DNA of 42,374 bases, taken from Bdellovibrionales bacterium (GTDB taxonomy: Bacteria > Bdellovibrionota > Bdellovibrionia > Bdellovibrionales > UBA1609). The notes below the pieces were generated by a model. That model saw only the letters and a program-made list of their open reading frames with translations. It did not search any database and was not told the origin of the DNA. Shown piece by piece: positions 1-8,821 of the stretch (positions are counted from its first letter, which is position 1; the number at the start of each line of letters is the position of its first letter). Location: NCBI GenBank assembly GCA_020630675.1, contig JAHDIR010000024.1:1-42374 (forward strand), read 5' to 3'. Position numbers and translations under genes: made by a program.

Positions 1-130
1 GTGATAGACGAATAAGACTTAGGTCATATTAATGAAAATTGGGGCAGCTTTTTTTAAAAAATATTTACTTTTGTGTTGGCGTAAGTATTAAATTATTAAT
101 TTTTTTAATAAGATATACCGAAACATAAGT

Positions 131-2017
131 ATGGTTATAAATGACGACTTTACTTGTAAGCAAAATTCTTCTCCGCATAAAAATTTTGCGTTAGTTAAGA
201 ATATCTACTCGGCGTCTCCACTTGATCGTATCGCCTCTTTCATCATTGACTACTTTATTATCTTATCTCCTTTGATTACTTTGTTTACAGCTCCTTTTAA
301 AAAACAGTTGGGCTTGTCTGGACTGGTTTATGGAGAAATTGATAGTCAGATTATATATCTAAATATTTTAGTCATAATTTTTTTATTAAGCTTTTTATAT
401 AACTTATTATTTACATACTTTTTAGGCTCAACTTTAGGGCAACTGTTTTTAGGTTTAAAGGTAGGAACAATAATAAAAAATAATAAATTAGGGGTGTTTG
501 AAGTTTTTGTTAGATCCGCAGTTTATAATTTTTCTTTATTACTATTAGGCTTACCTTTTCTTTTTAGTTTTACGCATAAAGGTCGTCGTAGCATTCATGA
601 TTTATTGTCTGACACATTTGTTTACTCAATAAAAGAAAAAAAAGTTTCTCGTTTAGCTCCGGTTTTTATTTCTAGAAGCTTGGTGTCAATTGTTTCTGTT
701 TTTATTGTTTTTGGAAGCTTATTAATAATTCAATCTTTAATAAGTGAAAATACAACAATTGGTAGTTTTGATAGTGAGAGTGAGCTTTGTGAAGAAGTTA
801 CGAAAGCTGCAGAAACTTGGCCGGAACAAAATGAAGTACAACCAAAACGCTTAAGTATAGCTATGGCATTATTTGCTATTGAAGAAATTGATAAAGACTG
901 TCTAGAAATTGAATCTACTTATGTTTTTGACAGTGGGGAAGAAGCGGGCTTGGCCTACCTTGCCAACGCCTTTATATATGCCGACCAGCCGAGTTTGTCG
1001 GATAAGTATTTAGAGAAAGTTTGTCAGTTAGATCTAAATTCAGAAACTTGTAAAATGGCTTCTGTTATTGATCACTGGGCTATGGATAGGTTGGGTCAGG
1101 TCGGTGAAATTTTAAATAATTTAGTCACAGATTCAGTTTATGTTAACCTTTGGAAAACGCGATTTTTATTATCTGAAGGTTTATACGATCAGTCTCTTGC
1201 GACATTGTCAAAACTTCCTAAGCTGTCCATATTATCATCTTTTTCGTCAATAAATAAAGTGAAGTTATTTTGGTATAAAGAAAAATATGAACAAGCTTCC
1301 CTGGTGTCTGATATGGTTTACGAAAAAGAAAACCCATCTGAGTCAAAGCGATTATCATCTTGGCTTTGTTTTGAGGAACTAGAAAAAAACTGTGAAAGTG
1401 TTGAAAGTACAAGTTGTCAGGTGGTTGAATTAAACTCCTCTTCTGAAGAGGGGTATGCTGGTTTAGCAATGTTAAAAAAACTGGAGTGTAGTCAACAGTT
1501 ACAAACTTACTACAAATATAATTGGGACCCAGAAGTGTTTTCGCTCATCAACTTTAAACTAGAAGCTGAAAAAAAAGATTTAAACGACTTAACAGGGTTG
1601 ATCTCAACAGACTTCACTCAATCTAGGCTTTCTTATGAAGCTATATCAACTTTTTTAAAACTTAACCCAGATGTTAATACCCAAATGCTATCTGCTTTTG
1701 AGGATTGGACCTCTCAGTTGTCAGAAAGTTTTAGAAAAACAGAGTTGGCTGGTAAAATAATGAATTACCTTGTAAAAGAAAAAAAGTATGAACAAGCTTT
1801 AGAGTACGGAGAGAAGTTTTTAACAAAAAACTCAAGTATAGATTATCAAAAAAACTTAGTGGTCAGCGCTTATTTTTCTCATAAAAAGCTAAAGGCAAAA
1901 TTTTATTTTGATTTAGTGGAAAGTGAAAGTAAGTCAAGGGCTAAGTTGAATCGTACGATTGCCGGCACAAGTGACTTTGATAAAGTAAAGGCAATAATAG
2001 AGAAGGGGCATAAATGA
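131..2017 (+). CDS. RDD-family membrane protein with C-terminal TPR-like domain
   Basis: The first ~175 residues form an RDD domain. Seen: SPLDRIASFIIDY at about residues 30-42 with the Arg and Asp that name the family, two more hydrophobic segments at about 75-100 and 128-148, and the GRRSIHDLLSDT signature near 150 that closes the domain. A fourth hydrophobic stretch at about 183-205 leads into a ~420-residue soluble part of repeated helix pairs (for example KKYEQALEYGEKFL near 557), which reads as degenerate TPR repeats. RDD proteins are multi-spanning inner-membrane proteins, some linked to ion transport. The large soluble domain is unusual and suggests a scaffold role (inference). The ATG at 131 has no strong Shine-Dalgarno sequence. 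The stop overlaps the rhomboid start by 4 bp (ATGA), so the two are probably translationally coupled. Confidence 0.8.
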   Translation: MVINDDFTCKQNSSPHKNFALVKNIYSASPLDRIASFIIDYFIILSPLITLFTAPFKKQLGLSGLVYGEIDSQIIYLNILVIIFLLSFLYNLLFTYFLGSTLGQLFLGLKVGTIIKNNKLGVFEVFVRSAVYNFSLLLLGLPFLFSFTHKGRRSIHDLLSDTFVYSIKEKKVSRLAPVFISRSLVSIVSVFIVFGSLLIIQSLISENTTIGSFDSESELCEEVTKAAETWPEQNEVQPKRLSIAMALFAIEEIDKDCLEIESTYVFDSGEEAGLAYLANAFIYADQPSLSDKYLEKVCQLDLNSETCKMASVIDHWAMDRLGQVGEILNNLVTDSVYVNLWKTRFLLSEGLYDQSLATLSKLPKLSILSSFSSINKVKLFWYKEKYEQASLVSDMVYEKENPSESKRLSSWLCFEELEKNCESVESTSCQVVELNSSSEEGYAGLAMLKKLECSQQLQTYYKYNWDPEVFSLINFKLEAEKKDLNDLTGLISTDFTQSRLSYEAISTFLKLNPDVNTQMLSAFEDWTSQLSESFRKTELAGKIMNYLVKEKKYEQALEYGEKFLTKNSSIDYQKNLVVSAYFSHKKLKAKFYFDLVESESKSRAKLNRTIAGTSDFDKVKAIIEKGHK

Positions 2018-3066
2018 TTTTCCCTTTTCCAAAGTTAAATTTTTCTTTTTTTAAAATTCCTGTCACATGGATTCTGATTATTTTTAATTCACTTGTTTTT
2101 TTTGTTTGTTCTTTTGAGTCAAACGAATTTAAAAATGAAGTTCATAAAATTTTAGAAGATAAATTTTTTTACACAACGCAAGCCAGAGTTTATAAAAACT
2201 ATGTTCTTGCTCACCCAGATCAATACGGTTTCTTTACAAAACAAGTTCTTTTGTATGGCTGGGAAAGCTCACTGAAAAGTAGAGTTATATCTATGTTTGC
2301 TCTAGGAGATCAAAAATTCACTCAAAATATTTTAGGTCAAAGTATAGCCGGTGATACTGTGGCCATTTCTTATTGGCGTGATAATTTTAAAAAAATTAGT
2401 CGATTACAAAAATCAAATTCGAGTTACTCTTTAGGGGTTATTGGCCAGCCTTCTTGGGTCAATTTTTTATCGTATCAATTTACTCATGCGAGTTACGCAC
2501 ATATTTTTAGTAATATGTTGTTTTTATTATTTTTTGGTGCCCTCATTGAGCCATTGTTTGGCTCTTTAATGGTGCTTCTCATTTATCTAGGGTCGGGAGT
2601 GGTTGCCGCTCAAGTTTTTTTAATTTTTTCTCAGGATGTAAATGCTCCATTGGTAGGAGCCAGTGGTTCAATTAGTGGCCTAATGGCTTTTTATTGTTTA
2701 GCCGCTTTTAAAAAAAATATGAGGTTTTATTATTTTTTATTCATTCCAAAACCTGAATACTTTGGGCGCGTTCATTTGCCTGTGGGGGTTCTCTTTTTTT
2801 ATTGGCTTATGAGTGATCTGGCCGGATTTCTTAGTCAAGTTAGTGAGCACACAGGTGTTGCCTATGTTGCTCATTTGGGTGGGCAAGTGGCAGGAGCTTG
2901 TGTTGCAGTCATACTTTTACTGGGTTGGAAAGTTTTTAAAAAACAATACCTATCAGTTAATGATGAAGTGAGCTTTCAGCCTCAGCCGTTAGCTGTCTTC
3001 ACTCGGAGCAAAACCTCTTCTCATGGTATTTTCGGTGATACATCTAGGTTCCATAAATTGCCTTAA
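2014..3066 (+). CDS. Rhomboid family intramembrane serine protease
   Basis: Rhomboids cleave transmembrane helices within the membrane. Seen: the GxSG motif at G215-A-S217-G218 with Ser217 as nucleophile; His287 in AHLGG as the second dyad residue; and H163xxxN167 (AHIFSN), matching the His/Asn oxyanion pair of the rhomboid core. At 350 aa it is longer than minimal bacterial rhomboids because about 110 polar residues lie between the first transmembrane helix (about 17-33) and the HxxxN helix, probably a periplasmic or L1-like insertion. The start overlaps the RDD gene by 4 bp, suggesting one operon. The last 78 bp overlap the 3' end of putA on the other strand, so the two tails share DNA. The family call is firm; the substrate is unknown. 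Confidence 0.9.
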   Translation: MIFPFPKLNFSFFKIPVTWILIIFNSLVFFVCSFESNEFKNEVHKILEDKFFYTTQARVYKNYVLAHPDQYGFFTKQVLLYGWESSLKSRVISMFALGDQKFTQNILGQSIAGDTVAISYWRDNFKKISRLQKSNSSYSLGVIGQPSWVNFLSYQFTHASYAHIFSNMLFLLFFGALIEPLFGSLMVLLIYLGSGVVAAQVFLIFSQDVNAPLVGASGSISGLMAFYCLAAFKKNMRFYYFLFIPKPEYFGRVHLPVGVLFFYWLMSDLAGFLSQVSEHTGVAYVAHLGGQVAGACVAVILLLGWKVFKKQYLSVNDEVSFQPQPLAVFTRSKTSSHGIFGDTSRFHKLP

Positions 3067-5973
3067 ATAATCAGGGCCACCAGTTTTACTTCCGAGCCCA
3101 GAAAGTTTATAGCCACCAAAGGGGTGCCGTTCGACCATAGCTCCGGTAATGCTGCGGTTGATATATAAGTTACCCACTTCGAGCTCTTCTTTCACTTTTT
3201 CAATGTGAGCCGGGTTTCTTGAGTAAATTCCGCCAGTCAAAGCAAACTCAGTCGAATTGGCAATTTGAATGGCATCATCTAAATTCTTGGCTTTTATGAC
3301 GGCTAACACAGGGCCAAAAATTTCTTTTTGGGCAAGGTCGCTATCTGCCGTTACATCAGAAAATATAGTGGGAGGAATAAAATATCCATCATTAATTTGG
3401 GGGCCTTGGTAAGCTAATGTGTGCTGGCCTTTATATCTTTCGATAGTCTCCTGAATTCGTTGATAAGCCTCTTTGTCTATGACAGGACCTAAAAAAGACT
3501 CAGGGTTTTTAGGGTTGTCTTGAACTATACTGGTTGTAGCATCAATGAGTCGGTCTAAGAATTTTTGATAAACCCCTTCGAGAACAATGACTCGACTACA
3601 GGCAGAACACTTTTGTCCTTGAAAGCCAAAGGCTGAGTAAACGGCACCACTGACAGCTTGGTCTAAGTCAGCATCATTATCTATGATCAGTCCGTTTTTT
3701 CCACCCATCTCAATAATACATTTTTTGGTGTGCTGTTGACCATTTACAACTTGGCTTGATTTGCTTAATATTTCAAGTCCAACTTCTTTAGAGCCAGTAA
3801 AGCAAATTAGGTTCACATCAGGGTGCTCAACTAAAGCTTTACCAATGGTTTCTCCACGTCCGGGAAGAAATTGAAAAGTATCAAGCGGAAATCCAGCTTG
3901 TTGTAAAAGTTTAATTAGCCAAGCGGCAGTGAGAGAGCTTTGCTCGGCAGGTTTAATGACAACTGTGTTACCTGTTACTAAGCTAGCAGCAACCATTCCT
4001 GTCAAAATCGCTAAGGGAAAGTTCCAAGGAGCAATCACCGCAGAAACTCCTTTCGCACGGTAATGATAGTGACTCGTTTCTCCTAAAGCTTTTCCTACTT
4101 TTTTTGCCCCTGACAATTCCCTCATGTCTTTGGCGTAGTATCGACAAAAATCAATGGCCTCAGTGATGTCTCCATCGGCTTCTCCCCATGGTTTGCCAAC
4201 TTCAAGTGTTTGTAGGCTCATGAGTTTATATCGATTGGCTTGAATAAGATCAGCTAATTTGTCTAAAAGGTTTGCTCTTTCAACGGCTGGGGTTTTTGAC
4301 CAAGATTTTTGAGCCTTTTTAGCAGACTGTACTGCTTGATCGACATGTTCTGCTTGGGCCATATAAACTTGCCCTAAGGTTTGGCTTGGCTCAGAGGGGT
4401 TTAGGCTGTCTAAAAGCTCATGGCTTGTGACATCTTTACCATCAATAAACAAAGGGTATTTGTTGTTAAATTCATTGGGCCAAGCTTCTAGGTGTTGTTG
4501 TACTTTTTGACGTTCACTTTTGTGAGTAAAATCAATGAGAGCTTCGTTATTAAACTTATATTTCTTAGCCACTTGCTCTTCTAGCTCAGGCTGATATTTG
4601 GGCGCCGCTAAGAGTTGATCCATACTTTCATTTTCTACAAACTTTGATCTTAAAAAAGATTCATTAGATGTATTTTCAAGAAGGCGTCGAACAAGGTAGG
4701 CCATGCCAGGAATGAGTTCACCAACTGTCGCATACTCCCTTAGGCGGTAGTTGTGATGAATCAAAGAGTTTTTAATGGTGTCGGCCATTCCAAAGAGCAT
4801 TTGTACTTCGATAGACTTTTGAGGAATATTGTATTGCTTGGCAAGAACTAGGGCGGCGGCAATGGAGCGGACGTTGTGAGAACCAATGGCTAATTTTGTT
4901 AAAGGGTAGGATTTAATGAGTTCATGAGCACATTGCTCAAAGTTAAAGTCCGAGTGAGCTTTTTGAGTGTAAACAGGAACGGGCCAATTCATTTGATTGG
5001 CGTGAATGACTTCGTAGTCCCAGTAAGCTCCCTTCACAAGCCGAACAGTAAATGGGCATTGGCGTTCTCTGGCAAAGTCGACGAGCTCTGTGGTGTCTTT
5101 GAGAGAATCTTTAAGGTAAGCTTGAATAACAATACCAAAGTGAGGGTAGGATTTGAAGTCATCTTCACAAATAAGTTCTTTAAAAACTTCTAAAGTAAGG
5201 TCTTTATGTTCGTAATCTTCCATGTCCAAGTTAACAAAACAATGGTTGTCTTTGGCTAATTTGTAAATAGGGCGTAGGCGATCTTTAATTTTTATTTTAG
5301 AAGCTTCCCAAGCGACGTCTTTAATTTGCGAGTAAATGGAAGTCATCTTAACAGAAATATTAACCTTGGGAATTTCCCCATTTTCATCTTCATCAATAAG
5401 AGGATTGTGTTTCCAGTTTTTGGAGGCAGCAATTAATTCATTGAGAAGTTCAATATATCTTTTTTGATAATCAAGAGCTTCGGTCTCACTTAACGTAGCT
5501 TCCCCCAGTAAATCGACAGTAAAGGCAATGGGTTTTTTTCGAGCTTTGTTTAAAACAGGAATGGCTTCTTTAGGGGTGGCACCAGTGATGAACATTTTTG
5601 CCATCTGTGTGATATTTTTTTTAACTGTTCCAGCAAGAAGGCCTGGAGCTAGGGCACCAATACCAACGCCAACATTAAAGATACTTGGAAGTTCTTTATT
5701 GTCACTGGCAAAGTATTCCTTCAGGTGACTGGCAACTTCGGCGTTGGAGTTGAGACAAGGGAGAACATCAACAAAACGAAACATTTGAGTTTTGAAACTA
5801 TCATTTTTCATGCTCCAATCCATCACCTTTCCGTACCACCAGTCTTTATTAAAAATAGACTTACCATCAGACTTCATATGTTTAAAAATTTCTTCACCTT
5901 GTGATTTAACTAAGGCTTGAAGCTCTGGTTGGCTGTATAAGGGGTTTGTATTTTTAGTTGCGTAATCTGACAT
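2989..5973 (-). CDS. putA: Bifunctional proline dehydrogenase / delta-1-pyrroline-5-carboxylate dehydrogenase PutA
   Basis: PutA oxidises proline to glutamate in two steps, with FAD in an N-terminal PRODH barrel and NAD in a C-terminal aldehyde dehydrogenase domain. Seen: barrel motifs such as NLDMEDYEH, VRLVKGAYWDYE and GSHNVRS, then from about residue 510 a full ALDH domain with APWNFPLA, the IIEMGGKNG segment with the general-base Glu, and the catalytic Cys in GQKCSACSR (about residue 789 in this numbering). At ~994 aa it is the short form without the DNA-binding domain of the 1320-aa E. coli protein, so it is probably not its own repressor. An ATG at 5985 is in frame, but its bases form the TGAGGT ribosome-binding sequence for the ATG at 5973, so 5973 is preferred. 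No partner gene is adjacent. Confidence 0.95.
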   Translation of the reverse strand: MSDYATKNTNPLYSQPELQALVKSQGEEIFKHMKSDGKSIFNKDWWYGKVMDWSMKNDSFKTQMFRFVDVLPCLNSNAEVASHLKEYFASDNKELPSIFNVGVGIGALAPGLLAGTVKKNITQMAKMFITGATPKEAIPVLNKARKKPIAFTVDLLGEATLSETEALDYQKRYIELLNELIAASKNWKHNPLIDEDENGEIPKVNISVKMTSIYSQIKDVAWEASKIKIKDRLRPIYKLAKDNHCFVNLDMEDYEHKDLTLEVFKELICEDDFKSYPHFGIVIQAYLKDSLKDTTELVDFARERQCPFTVRLVKGAYWDYEVIHANQMNWPVPVYTQKAHSDFNFEQCAHELIKSYPLTKLAIGSHNVRSIAAALVLAKQYNIPQKSIEVQMLFGMADTIKNSLIHHNYRLREYATVGELIPGMAYLVRRLLENTSNESFLRSKFVENESMDQLLAAPKYQPELEEQVAKKYKFNNEALIDFTHKSERQKVQQHLEAWPNEFNNKYPLFIDGKDVTSHELLDSLNPSEPSQTLGQVYMAQAEHVDQAVQSAKKAQKSWSKTPAVERANLLDKLADLIQANRYKLMSLQTLEVGKPWGEADGDITEAIDFCRYYAKDMRELSGAKKVGKALGETSHYHYRAKGVSAVIAPWNFPLAILTGMVAASLVTGNTVVIKPAEQSSLTAAWLIKLLQQAGFPLDTFQFLPGRGETIGKALVEHPDVNLICFTGSKEVGLEILSKSSQVVNGQQHTKKCIIEMGGKNGLIIDNDADLDQAVSGAVYSAFGFQGQKCSACSRVIVLEGVYQKFLDRLIDATTSIVQDNPKNPESFLGPVIDKEAYQRIQETIERYKGQHTLAYQGPQINDGYFIPPTIFSDVTADSDLAQKEIFGPVLAVIKAKNLDDAIQIANSTEFALTGGIYSRNPAHIEKVKEELEVGNLYINRSITGAMVERHPFGGYKLSGLGSKTGGPDYLRQFMEPRCITENTMRRGFAPSEDS

Positions 5974-6049
5974 GCTATACCTCATTCAAAAGTGCTAGTG
6001 GGCCTTTAGGGCGCATAGCTTTAACTCTTAAAAAAATCATTGGCCATTT

Positions 6050-6078
6050 TTTACAGTTTTTTATCCCATCAAGTCCAA
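6050..6078 (-). promoter_or_regulatory. Possible putA promoter
   Basis: On the minus strand a TTGGAC -35-like hexamer (6073-6078) is followed after exactly 17 bp by TGTAAA (6050-6055), which matches four of six -10 bases. It lies about 75 bp upstream of the preferred putA start and below the hairpin terminator at 6099-6134. This is pattern matching in AT-rich DNA and is weak. Confidence 0.25.
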
Positions 6079-6098
6079 TGAAAAAAGAGGTGGTTAAC

Positions 6099-6134
6099 AA
6101 AAAAAAGATGGTTCCGGGAGCTTTCGCTCCCATC
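6099..6134 (-). terminator. Orphan intrinsic terminator-like hairpin
   Basis: On the minus strand GATGG (6134-6130) pairs with CCATC (6111-6107) and encloses GAGC-GAAA-GCTC with a six-base bulge. Eight T follow directly. An alternative, stronger GGGAGC-GAAA-GCTCCC pairing uses the same loop but sits nine bases from the T-run. It would end the candidate RNA above and insulate putA. Confidence 0.4.
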
Positions 6135-6284
6135 CCGGCAGACCTGATTATTAATCAGTAGAAGTGTTTGAGCTTTTAAGGTCGCCATGGTTATGGCAGA
6201 AGCTCGATGATACAGACTAATAAGGCAAGATAAGGGCCAGGTTTTTGGAGCCATAATGGCCTGTCAGCTCAAAACTAGCCCTTA
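6099..6284 (-). ncRNA. Candidate structured small RNA, unidentified family
   Basis: Read on the minus strand this segment folds into consecutive stem-loops and ends in a U-run. Stem 1 pairs AAGGGCTAG (6283-6275) with CTGGCCCTT (6240-6232), and inside it TTTTGAGC pairs with GCTC-C-AAAA. Stem 2 pairs GAGCTT (6205-6200) with AAGCTC (6175-6170) and contains GCCAT-AACC-ATGGC. Stem 3 is CTGATT/AATCAG around 6144-6158. The last hairpin carries a GAAA loop and abuts eight U residues at 6106-6099. No gene on the minus strand lies immediately upstream (the flanking gene is on the plus strand), so the terminator has no mRNA to end. It does not match 6S, tmRNA, RNase P, SRP RNA or the riboswitches I can recall. 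Transcription is inferred. Confidence 0.4.
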
Positions 6285-6725
6285 GTTTTAATTTTTTAAT
6301 AGGGTCTATAAGCATCTCTAGGTGTCAGAATGTTTCCAAATGACACCCCTGAAAACGTCTCAAAGAAAGGCTTATGGGAGCACTAAGTAATTGTTTTTAC
6401 TTTATTATTGTTTCTAGTTTTTTTATATGTTGGGTCTGTGGAGGGGGTGACCTAAATTGAGTCATTGCTTCTTTAGAGGTGTTAGCTTTTTTACCACTAT
6501 GATAAAAGCAAATAAAAACAAAGGTTTACAAACACAAAAACACCTACTTTAAAGGCTTTTTTTGGAGCATGAAAAATATCCTTGGCAAAGCCCTAGAATG
6601 TCACTCAAAAGTCAGTGGGGTGACAGCTTTAATATGTAATTATTTCATACATTTAGCTGTTGCTCTCACTTTGTGTCTTGGTCTGAGACTTGCCTTACTT
6701 AAGAGCAGTAAGGAGATTATTTATT

Positions 6726-7364
6726 GTGATCAAACTCATATCAAGAGCACTTATAGTTGTAGTTGTTAGTTTAGTTTTGCAGGCTTGTGGTAAGCTAGCC
6801 CCTGAACTAAGTTGTAATATGGCGAGAAACTCACAAAAGCAGCGTGTTGCTTGGACAGATGCTCGTTTACCAGTAAAGCTTTATATCCATAACTCGGTCC
6901 CTAGAAAGCATCATGAAGACTTAAAAAAGGCCGTTGAGTTTTGGAACAATAAATCTAACCAAGAGCTTTTTGAGATAGTTAGTTTCTTTACGGATGGCAA
7001 TAGCTCTCCTAAAAGAGATGGTTATAATATGATTTCTTGGAAAGACACTTGGGAGTCTGAGAACTCAACAGAGCAAGCACGAACTCAATTAAATTGGTCT
7101 AAAACGTCTTTATACGAAGCAGACATTGTAGTGAACGACCATAACTTTGATTATGCGACTTTTGATGAAGAGTTAAAGGGTAAGATCGTAGATTTTACCA
7201 GCTTAATGATACATGAGTTGGGTCATGTTTTAGGTTTGGCCCATAATGAGGATCAATCCAGTGTTATGAATACTAAATTAGCCTATGGTGAAGATCGCCA
7301 GGAAACTGAGAATATTGTCGATGTGAAATCATTATCTTGTGAATATGACATGAAAGACATTTAA
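6726..7364 (+). CDS. Matrixin-like zinc metalloprotease lipoprotein
   Basis: The protein has the metzincin zinc motif HExxHxxGxxH-type, H163-E164-L-G-H167...H173 (HELGHVLGLAH), followed by a Met-turn SVMN with Met181. This places it with matrixin/M10-like peptidases. The N-terminus is a lipoprotein signal: a short positive region, a Val-rich core and the lipobox LQAC with Cys21, so it is probably an outer-membrane-anchored protease facing the periplasm or outside. The start chosen is GTG 6726, preceded by TAAGGAG ten bases upstream. A longer frame from TTG 6690 would add 12 residues and has no ribosome binding site. At 212 aa it has only a minimal catalytic domain, with no visible propeptide. 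Targets are unknown; prey or self-surface proteins are possibilities (inference). Confidence 0.85.
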   Translation: MIKLISRALIVVVVSLVLQACGKLAPELSCNMARNSQKQRVAWTDARLPVKLYIHNSVPRKHHEDLKKAVEFWNNKSNQELFEIVSFFTDGNSSPKRDGYNMISWKDTWESENSTEQARTQLNWSKTSLYEADIVVNDHNFDYATFDEELKGKIVDFTSLMIHELGHVLGLAHNEDQSSVMNTKLAYGEDRQETENIVDVKSLSCEYDMKDI

Positions 7365-7473
7365 AGAAGTTACAAAATGGAACTGTTTGATCGCATTAAA
7401 AACATATTTAAGTTAATTTAAGTTTTTTATGAGCCTGGCTATATATAGACTTAAGTCACATGAGGAGAGACCA

Positions 7474-7701
7474 TTGATCGTACCAAAAAATCGTTTAAGT
7501 TTAGCTAAAAAATCAAAAAGTAGTTCTATGCCTGTGTCTGAAAGCAGTGATTTGCAGCCAATGACTTACGAGTCTTTTCAAATGGATACAAAGGCCGAAT
7601 GTCTTTTTGCTAGCCTTCAAGCTAAATTCTCACAAATAGATGATCTAATGGGTGAGTTATCTTACCTTAATAAAGAAATTCAAAAATCCCTTAAAAATTA
7701 A
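7474..7701 (+). CDS. Small hypothetical protein
   Basis: This 75-residue protein is not recognised. It begins with a basic stretch (KNRLSLAKKSKSS), and its last ~35 residues (FASLQAKFSQIDDLMGELSYLNKEIQKSL) have heptad spacing that suggests a short coiled coil. The preferred start is TTG 7474, six bases after GAGGAG. An in-frame ATG at 7429 lacks a ribosome binding site. The gene lies 110 bp after the matrixin gene on the same strand and ends at a hairpin shared with the convergent gene. No signal peptide is seen, so it is probably cytoplasmic. Confidence 0.55.
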   Translation: MIVPKNRLSLAKKSKSSSMPVSESSDLQPMTYESFQMDTKAECLFASLQAKFSQIDDLMGELSYLNKEIQKSLKN

Positions 7702-7703
7702 AA

Positions 7704-7730
7704 CTCCGCCAAGCATATACTCAGGCGGAG
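7704..7730. terminator. Shared hairpin between convergent genes
   Basis: CTCCGCC (7704-7710) pairs perfectly with GGCGGAG (7724-7730) around a 13-base loop. On the minus strand it is followed by TTTTAATTTTT, a usable U-tract for the gene ending at 7761. On the plus strand the T-run is weaker (CTTTC...TTTT). Confidence 0.7.
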
Positions 7731-7760
7731 CTTTCAATGATTTTCTAAATTTTAAAACTT

Positions 7761-8612
7761 TTACTCAACAAGCTTTTCTTTTTTCTTTTTAACTAATGTA
7801 CTAACAATGGAAGACATTTTTTCGTCAGAGCTCATAGCTTCAGAATTTAATGTAGCTTCAATAATTTCTTTAATACGTTGAATTTCTTTTTTCACCATAT
7901 AGAACTCTTCTGGATTTGAAGACTCACCAGAGAAACAAAGAACATTATTAGTAGTTAAGTTAGCCCAAATCCAACGTCTTGGCTTCCACTTTAAATTCAT
8001 ACTCATTAATTCATCATGGTGACTGTAAAGAGCCGTTACTTTTTCAGCGAAGTGAGCTTTCACTAGCTCTAGAATTTCACGCTTAGCTTCATCCGTTTCT
8101 TTCTGGATTCTTTTGGTAAGAATTCTTACGGCTCTTTTGTTGAAGTAAATTTTAATTCTTGTTTGTCTTAAAGGCTTTGGCTCACGAAAAATTCTCCATT
8201 TTGGCATATTTTGTAAAAAAAGCTTAAGGTTTTGATCGGCATCATTATCAATATCAATCATTTGATCGTGAAAAAACTGACAGGCTCCAAGGGACTCCTG
8301 ACCAAAAGCGTCGTCTTTGCGAGCATACTTACCAATATATTGACGAACTCTCTGGTGGTCATCAAGAACGACATTACCAGTGTCACTTTCAGAAATGGTG
8401 AGGTTGACATGACGACCATAAGCAATCAAACCATCATAGCCAGAACCATTTTCGTGCTTAGAGTCAATATTAGCTGTTCTTTTAAGATCGTTGTAATCGT
8501 ACAAGCCATTGTACTTTTGAGAGCCATAAAATTGAGTCATGGATTTAGCATTGACTAATGGGCTAATAAATAAAGAGCATAACCCAACAAATATTGACAT
8601 TTTATTTAGCAT
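7761..8612 (-). CDS. Secreted hypothetical protein
   Basis: The first 22 residues are a clear Sec signal peptide (MLNKMSIFVGLCSLFISPLVNA, split here as MLNKMSIFVGL and CSLFISPLVNA) with an AxA-like cleavage site at VNA. The 260-residue mature part is not recognised. It has a soluble mixed composition, two isolated Cys residues (in LGACQFF and NVLCFSG) that could form a disulphide, a basic central region around KPLRQTRIKIYFNKRAVRILTKR, and a Lys-rich tail. The start has GAGGT four bases upstream. It is transcribed away from the small acidic membrane gene at 8822, with a 209-bp divergent spacer, and is probably periplasmic. Confidence 0.7.
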   Translation of the reverse strand: MLNKMSIFVGLCSLFISPLVNAKSMTQFYGSQKYNGLYDYNDLKRTANIDSKHENGSGYDGLIAYGRHVNLTISESDTGNVVLDDHQRVRQYIGKYARKDDAFGQESLGACQFFHDQMIDIDNDADQNLKLFLQNMPKWRIFREPKPLRQTRIKIYFNKRAVRILTKRIQKETDEAKREILELVKAHFAEKVTALYSHHDELMSMNLKWKPRRWIWANLTTNNVLCFSGESSNPEEFYMVKKEIQRIKEIIEATLNSEAMSSDEKMSSIVSTLVKKKKEKLVE

Positions 8613-8821
8613 ACGTACCTCGCTTAAACTGATTGCTAAAAGTTAAATTCGTTAATTCACTCTAAGGGATATTGTGGAAAGAATCAGAAATTTCTTTCAA
8701 ATTATCACATTGGTATAAAATCACTTAAAATTTGTATTAAAATTGTATTTTTTTGTTTCAAAATGATGAATAAGTTCTAGTTTCTGTATACAATTTAGAG
8801 ACAACTTTGAGTGGGGTAGGT

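Larger units (their letters stand above)
5974..6725. other. 750-bp non-coding stretch
   Basis: No convincing protein gene is seen. Besides the candidate RNA it holds two inverted repeats built on the same words: GGTGTCA (6321-6327) with TGACACC (6341-6347), spacer 13, and TGTCAC (6599-6604) with GTGACA (6620-6625), spacer 15. A 66-codon ORF from 6569 overlaps the next gene in another frame and shows no protein-like composition. The second repeat lies about 100 bp before the matrixin gene and could be an operator, but the spacings differ and this is speculative. Confidence 0.4.

Noticed and set aside
32-91. 19-codon ORF at the window start (ATG at 32, with AGGT upstream)
   Set aside because: Too short, with no protein-like signature; probably leader DNA of the RDD gene.
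6569-6769. 66-codon ORF with GGAG before ATG 6569
   Set aside because: The ribosome binding site is only three bases away, the frame ends inside the matrixin gene in another frame, and the composition looks random.
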